Shown here in pieces: positions 32,871 to 43,100 of a stretch of 64,000 bases of DNA. The notes under the pieces are model-generated. The model saw nothing but the letters and a program-made list of their open reading frames with translations. It made no database searches and was not told the DNA's origin. How positions within the stretch are numbered: position 1 is the stretch's first letter; each line of letters opens with the position of its first letter. The stretch comes from Capitulum mitella (lineage: Eukaryota > Arthropoda > Thecostraca > Pollicipedomorpha > Pollicipedidae). Made by a program: the position numbers and the translations under genes. The stretch lies in contig CP099848.1 of NCBI GenBank assembly GCA_030062745.1, positions 15,921,081-15,985,080 of the forward strand, given 5' to 3'.

Positions 32871-35040
32871 CAATTAAAACAAAACGTACTGAAACATGCT
32901 ACCAACGTCACTTATTGAAGGTACTGAACGTAATGAATGTATTAAAACGTACATCACTCATCATGATTTCATGCCAGTAGGCGGATCCGGGTGATGGCGG
33001 ATCCTCCCCACCTCATCAAGAACCACCGCAACCATATCCTGGACAAAGACGTGCACAGGAAGGTGGGAGGCGTTCTAAACAAGTCTCTCGCGCAGCAGCT
33101 GTTAACCATCGACGGAAACGCTGAACTTAGAGTCCTGCACAAACTTAATTGGACTACACATGTTGAGGTACGCGGTTAACATTCGCAAATATGACATACA
33201 TTTTATCAGTGTTTTGTTGGGATACTTTGGAATCAGATCCCATGGTAAGCAGCGCTTGTTGCACGGACCGTGATGGCTCACTCGATCGCGTAATCCGATA
33301 AACGTCCCGACATTAACGACACGGTCGAACAGTAGTCAGTGACTTCCACTACAGGTCAGTTGCCAGCTGGCCCGCCGGAAAAACTGAGTGCTGATGCGAC
33401 TGGAATACACGTTAAGATGGGGTATAAAGATAGAAGCATAACTTACACCATGTAATTCATGCTCGTTTCAGGTCGGAAATGATAAATTTCGATTTCCAAA
33501 AGGCATGATTTCCTTGCCCTATTGACTACGTTCTTAGCCTAGAGGTGAATAAGATTACGAGTCACGAACGCTTAGAAGCTAGACATTTTTATTTTTCAAC
33601 GTTATGCCGTGGAGTGTGACGAGTGGGACCAAAGCTTTCTCACTCCTTCTCATCTCGATTCAAAGAAGATTATTTTTATTAGGCCGTAGCACTGTGGAAA
33701 TGCATATTCCATGCGATCTGACGTACCAACAATTCGAAAACATTTTGTTCAATGCTTTATTATCCGGGTTTGGAAGTGCTACAGGACTTTTGCTGCAAAA
33801 CCATTAAAGATGCATCATCAGAATGGCACTGCCTTCTTTCAGGTGACTGGCCAGGCGCGGCAGAGGGTGCGCCCGGCAGCTCAACTTTTGAGCGCGTCAT
33901 GTGCGCTGGCTCTGGAAACACTCCGACCGACGAGAAAAGGCACGATTCCTCAGAGTGGTAGACAGCGGCTTTGACGTCATGAACGCCGGCCACTCGGCTG
34001 ACGTCAAGCCGCTGCGCCGCGGCTGCAGTGGCTTGTCAGCACAGGAGACTGCACTTGATGCACTCGCCGACGAGATGGCCAGGCTACGAGTTGGCAGTGC
34101 TCGTCACCTTTACCCCTTCCAGAAGGGGCTGCTGACCAGCATCCGCGCGATGCGAAGCCTCCTTCACGATCTGAGGGATAGCCTCGGTCCAGAGATTTAT
34201 CTGCGCACGAGACACCTTTCGCAGGACCGCCTCGAAGCTTTCTTCAGCTTGGTGCGAGGTGGTGGTGGCGCAAACACCAACCCGACCTCGACCGAGGCCA
34301 AAAGCCGCCTCAGGCTCCTCGCCCTCCACATGCTGAAGCGCCGTCGCGTGAACCCGCTAGGTACGCGCGAGGTGGAGCCTGGTCCTGCTGACATCTACAT
34401 CTCTCAGAGACACAGACGAAGACGAAAAAACGGAGACGGCAAGGAAGCTGCGAGAGCTCCAGGACGAGGAGGCTGCGGCACGTTGCGCTGAATCTGCCGA
34501 AGCGGAGATGGCGACCCAGGCGGAGGCGGAGGCGCAGATGGAGGTGGCGGTCCTGACCGAGGTCCGGGCCTTGCTCGCCGAAGCCGAGCAGGGCATCACC
34601 ACCTCAAGTGTTGTGCCGTGCGCCGTCGACATGGCCACTGGAGTGCCAGCAAGTGCCATGGCCTATGTGGCTGGGTACGCGGTTCACAATTGTGGTCCGG
34701 AGCTGGGTTTGCCCTCGGAACGCTCGGAGGATGCACCCCTGGAAGCGCTCTGGACGCGGCCGCGGAGCATGAGCTGACACTGTCTACCTCCAGCTTTTAT
34801 AAAGCTTTCCATTGGCTTAAGAGCAACTTTTGTGCCCACCATGCCTTGCAGCTGGACTGGGCTGGTGGGCGCCCTGCTAGCCGCGACCCGGGCGTCGTGG
34901 CAGGGCTCACCCGTGTGCTGGAGACTAAGTACCCAGGCATGGCAAGGGACATCATCTGTTCTTTTGTCTGGACCCACACATTTATTCATCTGCAGCATGC
35001 CAGCAGACACACTTGGGTGCAGAGAGGTGCACAAGCATAA

Positions 35041-36490
35041 GAGTCATGCACAGCAGATGGCAGCAATGGTCTTAATGCATTTAATTTAATTTATTTTATT
35101 TATTTGTTTTATTTAATCTATTTAAGCCAAATATATGGCAAAATGGGCATGAAATGTGTTTGCTATTCACTTCTGACAAGGCATGACATGATATTATTCA
35201 TTCATTCATAAGATCCATCCTCCCAGCCACCCCAGAATCAAAAGCCATGATGAGGCAGTGAACAAGGCCTTTGGCATCTGGGTTAACAGCCCCAGGACCA
35301 AAAACTGCTGTGGTTGGAGCACCAATAGTGCTTAAGAGCCAGAGGCCTTTTAACCATTTAAATAAAAGTCATTAATATATGATATCATGTTTTTTGACAC
35401 ACTTACCTGGCTTATCTCAACTTGACAGGAATGGCTGCACATTTCTAAATCACCATTTACCATGATATTGTTATACATAACCAAGTACATACTTATATTC
35501 AAATCAAGGTGAAAGACACTGTTGCAAATCACCTCTTTTCCAGCCATAAATTTCTGCTGTGTCCCCATTAAATAATGGGTTTGTAATTTAGATGTACAGT
35601 GCTACTACCTTTATTCATTGCATCTTCTTTGATTATGGATTTCATAAAATTCAGGTGCTGAAATGCTGTATTCATCAGAAGGGTTATAGGTAAGGAGCTC
35701 TCACATTAGTATTCTTGATTTGAGCAAGACATGATATGTAATTTGTTTTCATAAATTGCATTTTTCCATTCAGAACAATAACTTGTTATCAACTTCTCTC
35801 AAGTAACAAATAAGAATTTTGTGTTTTAATGATACATTCTTTTATTCTCATATAAACAAACAGTTGTGCTTGGAACAGTGTACACCCATCAAGCCCCTGC
35901 TGTAATAGTATATGTCAATTACTTCCATATTTTACTGCATGCAAGGATTATCAACCTACTGCCATTTCATAGTAGTAAGCTGATGTTTCTAAAGCCTCAG
36001 TTTGGGTTTGAGCTGTATGAATAAATCTGGACCCACACCCTGTAAATATCATTCTTAACATTGGCCTACACATACAGCTGTACCTGTCACTTTGATTATT
36101 ATCATGTTTCATTTTGTTCTCATCTTTCAGGGTACTAAAGTTAAACTGTAACATGCAGCTAGCTGGTCATAACATACAACTGTTAGACAGACAAACACAA
36201 AACACAAAAGGAAAACAGATATAAGCATATGAGAGAAAGTTCCCAAAACAATAAAATTGGCATTGTCACACCTGGTAACAGGTAACAAACTGCATACCAT
36301 GAACAAATACCTTTCCAAATCAAATCCTGCTCTGATAAACTATAACCTGACAGTGAGTGCCTGGCATTGCTTACCCTGGTTTTGGCGTGGAATGTACTAA
36401 AATTGGTTTTGGCTTTAATTTCATTTGGTCATCAGACATCAGAGATAAGGGATGTTTGAACACCCCTTATCTCTGATCTACCAAAAAGCA
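35041..36490. other. CpG-depleted intergenic block with a decayed transposase fragment
   Basis: Almost no CG dinucleotides. Around 35,245-35,330 a CpG-less stretch resembles the 31,229-31,344 transposase exon (AAGGCCTTTGGCATCTGGGT against AAGGCCCTGGACATCCGGGT), suggesting an older decayed P-type copy. Nothing else was recognised. Confidence 0.45.
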
Positions 36491-36894
36491 GCCACAGGAG
36501 CGCACTTAAAGCCATCAACGAACATTGTACTAACGAACTGAAACTCCTCACGCACTATATTCTTTCCACAGGTGCTGCAACATTAGCTCTCATACCAATA
36601 CACGTCTTTTGATACCATCCAAAGCCCTACATAATACTGTCCGTGGGTCTAGAAATGGTAGCACTGATTGCGCAAACACAGAGAGGAATCTTAATATGGT
36701 GCAGCCATATCTTAAAACATCGACTTTGGACATTTTAAACCGCATAAAACCGCATTTTGTGCCATTCAAAAAATTTTGCGAGCTTAAAATTGTTTTCAAA
36801 CTTACATCCTATTCAGAGACGAACTAGCTTTCCGCCAGCTGCCCTTGAAACATTGGCTTGATTCCAATCGTTTAGCATGGATGAAGGGATTTAC

Positions 36895-37127
36895 TCATAC
36901 CCAGTTGACGTCACAGCTCGGAAAACGGTTGAACGGGGCCTGAATGCACCCAGCCGCATTCGGGCGTGTCGGTCTCGAAGCTAGCGCCTTGTCGTGATAC
37001 AGGGCCGTATAACAATCGTGTTATAGGTCGCCGAACGGTGGAATTTGGGTGACGTTCTGAAACTAGATGCGTAGAAGTGCCGCGGTCTACAGCAATCGTC
37101 ACGTCTTATCGAAGTTAATCATCGGCA
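36895..37127 (+). promoter_or_regulatory. Putative ARPC3 promoter with CRE
   Basis: CpG content returns sharply here between two CpG-poor blocks. A perfect CRE (TGACGTCA) lies at 36,906-36,913, about 220 bases before the candidate first ATG. CpG-rich promoters with CRE sites are common in housekeeping genes; the assignment is inferred from position. Confidence 0.4.
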
Positions 37128-37133
37128 ATGCCG
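37128..37133 (+). CDS. ARPC3: ARPC3 exon 1 (tentative start, ATGCCG)
   Basis: ATGCCG followed directly by the donor GTATGA. It would supply Met-Pro before AYHS, as in animal ARPC3 (MPAYHS), in phase with exon 2. It sits at the edge of the CpG-rich promoter candidate. Six bases are weak evidence on their own. Confidence 0.45.
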
Positions 37134-40100
37134 GTATGAATCGAATTTTTTGGCTGTGCCATTCCGCTTGCCGTTTGTGGCAGTCAGCTCATTGGTTCAG
37201 TTAGCTCCCAGGTTTCGTTTTTTTCATTATGAGGAAAAGTGATTAGTTTCCTTCTATTTGGGCAGGTATTTCCTAGGTTCAGTGTTCCCAGAATGTTTTT
37301 GCAGTGAGTGCATTGAACTCGATTCAATGAGCTCTTTCTGGATGTATGTGTATACAAAACTGAATTACTAGAATTGAGGTGGACCAGGGCATGGGGAGTG
37401 GGGAACAAGGGCAGCAGCCTCCCCAACTTTTTGCAATTGTACATTGATGCTGTTGGTGCTGCCTGGAAAGAACTGACCCAAAATGCTTCTTTGCCCCTCC
37501 CCCCAACTGGAAGATTTCCTACACCCCTGAGGGTGGACAGGTGTAGAAGCAATATTTCCTGTTTGTTTAGTATATTGAAGGTTAATATTGCCCCATAATA
37601 TGGTGCAATATTGCAGTCTGTATTAAGCATTGTCAAGTGTAGCAGTTGACCAGTTTCTTTGGGTATTCCAGGCAAAGGCCTCCCACTTCTCAACTCCAAA
37701 ATCTGTGGGTATCGGTTGAGCAGGCTTCCCACTTCTCATAACTCTAAAAACCCACGTAGTTGCCAAGCCATATTGGTGTCAAAAGATGCGCAGTTGAAAA
37801 ACAGGTCAAATGCAGGCTTTTGTGCCTTATTAGTGCAACAACTTCTCCAAAATAACCTTTTGAAGTGGTCCAATCACCCACCGCCTTCACAATGAGCACG
37901 ACCGCAAAGCATGGAGCATCTCCGCGAAACAGATCAACGCCAACCCACAAGGGTCCACAGTCTGCGAAGGTTTTGTGGAATATGACGTCACTGAAAGACT
38001 TACTAAAATGCAGCAATCTCGAAACTCGAAAGAAGGAATCTGGCGGTATTGAACGGGACAGGTCGAGTTGGACTGGGACCGATCAACCTAACCTAACCTA
38101 ACCTAACCTAACCTAACCTAACCTAACCTAACCTACCAAACCTTCATGTTCCCCTCCCTTTTCCGTCCCTCTCTGTCCCTGTCCCGCCACCATCTCTTTA
38201 CTTGCCCCTTTCCTGTCCCAGCGTCTTTCCACCGTCCCGTTTCAATACCCTTCAATGCCCGTTCCCATACAGTCCTGATCTCTCTCCCTATCCCATCCCG
38301 GTCCGATTCCATATCCATGTGCAATGCCGGTGATCCTTCTCTGTCCCTGTTCTCTCCCAGGCACTTACGCCTGTCCTTGATCGGTCCCAGTCCACCTCGA
38401 CCTGTCCCGTTTCAACACCGCCAGATTTCGTATTTCGAGATGGCTGCATTTTAGTAAGTCTTTCAGTGACGTCATATTTCACGAAACCTTCGCAAACTGT
38501 GGACCCTTGTGGGTTGGCGTTGATCTGTTTCGCGGAGATGCTCCGTCCTTTGCCGTCGTGCTAATTGTGAAGGCGGTGGGCGATTGGACCACTTCAAAAG
38601 GTTATTTTGGAGAAGTTGTGGCACTAATAAGGCACAAAAGCCTGCATTTGACCTGTTTTTCAATTGCGCATCTTTTGACACCAATTTGGCTTGGCAACTA
38701 CGTGGGTTTTTAGAGTTATGAGAAGTGGGAAGCCTGCTCAGCCATTACCAATCTGTGTAGTTATCAAGCCATATTGGCACCAAAAGATGCACAGTTAAAA
38801 ATATAGCCCAGTTGGGAGCATTTAGTGTCTTATCACCATCACAACTTTCTCAAAATTATCTTGTGAAGTGATTCAGCCACCCACCACTGTAACAACTAGC
38901 ATGAGTTCAAAGCCTGGAGCATCTCTGCAAGACAGATCAACACCAACTTTTTTGCATTGACAGTTAACAAACGTGCTCTGAAATGTGATGTCACTGAAAG
39001 ACATATCAAAATGTGGCCGTCTCGAAACTCAAAATAAGCTGAGCTGCAGACTGGGACTGAACAATGATAGATGTGAGTGCCTGGGTGGGAACAGGGACAG
39101 ACAAGGTAAATAGGACAGTATAGAGATATGGAGGACCCAGATGAGGTTGGGAGAAAGATGAGGACTAGGAGGTTAGGAGAGAGAGATGAGGATGAACCAA
39201 ATGGGCATGGAAGGGTGTTAGGAATGAATGGCAAAAAGGGATTGGGCTTGGAAAGGGACAAGCAAGTTGATGGGGATGGGACAGGGACAAGTATGGCAGT
39301 GACATTATCAGTTTGTGTTTGAATGAGCTGAATCGTGTAGCTGGTTCTGAGATAAACAGGGCTGGGGTGTTAAAGCCCCTCCCAGTCTGAGGAATGTGAT
39401 GAAATACCCCAGGCATTGCCAGACTAACAGTCCCATCCAATGTCCCAACATTGTGCTATTTCTGTTTCTGCCCATATTTGTTTCTATCCCATGATCCTTG
39501 TCCCCCTTCCTGCCTCTCCCCTCCTGTTCCCATCCCAGTCTGCTCCTTGTCCTTGTCCCATTACAGTCCCTCTTCCTCAGTCCTATTCCATATTGTTCCC
39601 CTGTGGGACGGACAGTCATATTTCACATTGTTTTCGTCCCAATCTACTCCTTGTCCTTGTCCTGCTACAGTCACTCTTCCTTGGTCCCATTCCAAATTGT
39701 TTCCCCATGGTATGGGATTGGGAGGGAGAGAGGCAGAAAGTGTTTTGTCCCAGCTTCTCTTGTCTGTCCCTTTTCCCTCCCATGCACTCACATTTGTCCT
39801 TGTTCAGTCCCATATTGCCTCCCTGTCCCATTCCAGTACTGTCTCAGCTTATATTGAGTTTTGTGACAGCCACATTTTGATAGGTCTCTCAGTGACATCA
39901 TATTCCACAGCACATTTGTGGACAGTCAATGTTTGTCAACAGTCAATGCTTCAAAGTTGGTGTTGATCAGTCTTGCAGAGATGCTCCATGCTTCAAACTT
40001 GTTCTCATTGATACAGCAGGCAGAGATGCTCCCTGCTTCGAACTTGTTCTAGTTGTTACAGGGATGGGTGGCTGAATCACTTCAAGATATAACTTTGAGG

Positions 40101-43100
40101 AGGTTGTTACAGTGATAAGGCACTCAGTGCCTGCAGTTGGGCTATTTTTTAATTGCACATCTTTTGATACCAATGTGGCTTGATAACTATACAGATTTCT
40201 GGAGTCATGAGAAGTGGCCATGCAACACATTTCCACATAGCATTTACTTCCCTGAGAAAATGGTAGAAATGGTTAAAAATCACGTCTCTGTCTTAGGATG
40301 AATACAGCACACTGCTACATTGTCATTCCAAGATGAATGTAAAAAGTGACTGAATAAGGCTGCCATTCCATCTGCTACTGATGGCTTCTTGACTGGTCTG
40401 TCAGGCTTCTGCTTGAATGCTCCAGAAACAGATTCAGGAGTGGCAGTTTCCAAGGTCAAGATATTTTGGACCTTATGACATCTTTATTATTTAGTTAAGA
40501 ATGTAATTTTTTAAACAATAATAACAAAAGCAATGTATAATTATGTAATAAATGATATTGGTAGCAATAATAATAACAATAGCAATAATTATAATAATAG
40601 TAATAGAATTTAAACTATGTCTGATGACTTAGTTTAATGGTACACAGTGTCTAGGAGATTCTTGAAGCACTGTATACAAGATGGTGTTACAATTATGTGT
40701 TGTTGTTATACAAAAATGGTGTTACAATGTGGTGCAATTTGTTACTGGTGCAATATGTCTCAATTGTAGGAATTTTTATGTGCTCCTCTGCACAGTAAAT
40801 ACAACAAAAGTGATCCACAAAGTAGTAATGTGTAATAATGCCTATTTTTTATCCTGTATGAGGCTGATATACAGAATACATTAGCATTTATTGCTTGTCC
40901 TAATGTCCAGTGTTCTGTGAATTATACTTATCATCAGAACATACTATGGTGAAAGTGTATTGTAACATATCATGACATGTCCTGACACCCCAGTCAGCAA
41001 AACATTGCAGGCTTTGATGAGATCACATGTGGGCAGGGTTGGACAGTGAGCTAACTTTGTGGTGGCTTTCAGCCATTTTTGTGCAGAATGATTGAAATTG
41101 GGGACTCTGTAGCTCACCTTGGAGCAGCTCATTATGCTTTGGTGTAGTCCATTGGATAGGGGCTTCATTTTGATTTTTATATTGAAATCAATCAGATTGT
41201 TTTTCAAAGATTATTATTATGTTACATTTAAATTATGTAACATTTGACCAGTTCTTGCATTTGAAATTTGACTATTTCCTATTTTTGTAGGTATCTATTT
41301 CTTGTCACAGCTCTGAAATGGCTTGAAAAATGTACATGAGACATAGGGAGCTTAGTTCTATTCAGTTTTTCATACATTGTGACCCATCCCAGTCTTGGTT
41401 GCTGCCATTTTCACAGCCATGTTCTGTGATTTCATGTCTTATGCAAACTTATGCATTATGTGTTCAACAAGAGATCAAAGCTTGTATTCAGCATGACTAG
41501 AGGTGATCTTGAAGTCATCTTGGTTGCTCGTGACCTTTCTAAACCTTAAGGTTAAGTGAGTCCAGAAACCTGGTTTGACATTTTTTGGGGATTCTGAACA
41601 TTTCAGACATGAGTGGGGCATTAGATATGGTGAAGAATGTTTGGTTACAGACATTACAGAAATGTCTGGTAAGTTCCAGTCACAACAGTGTGAAAAAAGA
41701 AAATAATATGGCCTCTTTCATGCTCAGCTATCATTCTGTCACAGATTTAAAATTTGATGTGGAATCAGACTAAGATGTCATTTAACCTGACCTAAAGCCA
41801 TCATTAACTGTACAATGAGTGTACAGGTTATGAGCACAATAGAACCATTGCATGGCATTTACACATTAGTAGTCAGAGTCCAGGCACAAAAACGAAAAAA
41901 TGACCTTTTCATCCAGGCTGACATAACATGATCTGGCCTGCGTTGTCATTGGTAAGAGCTGTGTAAAATTATTGTGGCATTTATTGTGTAGAAAAGAACC
42001 ACAGACTTTACTATGAACTATGACATGACATTTACCTGCACACACTTTCTGTCATAGAGTTCGATCTGCTGAAATAGGGGAAGGGTGAGGTGGTGCAGCA
42101 AATTGTCTTTTAGGCTGCCTGAATAAAAATCATCTCTGTAGGATAAGTCGCACCAGAATCTATATATGCTTTTAATCTCAGCGATGGTAACCGTTTTGCC
42201 ACCTACTTCACATAGTCATGACTTACTGGTGAATCACTTGTTGCTGTTACTGAACGGTTGCGTCCGCTGCAGGCCTACCATTCTCAGTACACGAGCCCGC
42301 CCAGCGTGGTGGGCAACATGGCCGTGCTGCCATTGCGAACCCAGTACCGGGGACCAGCCCCGCGCGAGACCGGCGACTCGGACATCATCGACGAGGCCAT
42401 AGGGTACTTCAAGGCCAATGTCTTCTTTAGGACGTATGAGATCAAGGTAAGCTGCACATCGAAGGGACGCCCGTGACTCATTGTTTGTGCTGTAACGAGA
42501 TGGTGGATCCATAAAGTTGTTAGTTGGTGCTGCTAGGGGATAAGATGTGCATACTTGATTACTAAAATGGGGCATTGTACGTAATTTTGCCACCAGGGCG
42601 ACAGCACCATCGTTGCGGACAAAAACTGAGTGCGGCCTGGTGGTGCCAGTATGGAAACACCGTGGGCTTCGTGATTCAAGGAGTAATTGGCTTTCTGACT
42701 GTGTGGATTCATCATCATTGAGTGGCTGTTGTGTCGTAAACAGTTGTAAGAAGGGAGGTAGACATAACCTTCCAGAAAAAAAGATTGTCTCGGAAGTCTT
42801 GGTTGCCATAGTGGAACGGGAACTAAGGTGAGACTCCTACAAAACACTTAGTTGTCTGCTAGGACCACTTTTTGTAGCGTGTGGAGGTGATTGATCTGAC
42901 CTGAGGCCACCAAATTTTGGAAAGCGAAGCAAATTGCGTATGGCGCGTCGAGTGGTGAAGGTTCGGTGGCGATCAGTCCCACAGGCTCTGAGTGATCGTC
43001 TGCAGCCGAAAATGGGGGAATTTGTTGCTTTTTGAGGTGACTGACCTGATCTGAGGTTACCAAGTTCGGGAAGGGATAGGAAATCGCATATGGTGCGTCG

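Larger units (their letters stand above)
29408..35040 (+). pseudogene. THAP9/P-element-type transposase, intron-containing and broken
   Basis: Fragments in collinear order match THAP9-like P transposases, which cut and paste DNA. THAP exon 29,408-29,718 (YCAVPACKSGSG, CFPKDRNHAELWW). A leucine-zipper exon at 30,465-30,612 has an in-frame TAG. An exon at about 31,229-31,344 encodes WNAETVHKALDIRV. RNase-H-like exons: 32,039-32,181 (TFDEMDI), 32,471-32,730 (SDMGGGN; stops at 32,528, 32,627 and 32,666) and 32,982-33,167 (MADPPHLIKNHRNHILD). The C-terminal part runs from 33,844 (RQRVRPAAQL, LSQDRLEAFFSLVRGGG) to 35,040 (AMAYVAGYAV, SSFYKAFHWLKSN), with frameshifts near 33.92, 34.4-34.5 and 34.75 kb. 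The acidic catalytic residues are still visible. The second zinc-ligand pair of the THAP finger is lost (Gly and Arg where Cys and His are expected, in RVGSNRFKESDF). It is therefore inactive. Terminal repeats were not found. Confidence 0.85.

Noticed and set aside
39440..39966. Overlapping plus-strand ORFs of up to 171 codons rich in Pro/Ser/Leu
   Set aside because: Pyrimidine-rich foldback centre; several frames are open at once, no motif.
42187..42190. Alternative ARPC3 start ATG|GTAACC only 84 bases before exon 2
   Set aside because: It would give MAYHS without the usual Pro, and it lies in CpG-poor DNA with no promoter character; the ATGCCG|GTATGA at 37,128 fits better. Kept only as a fallback.
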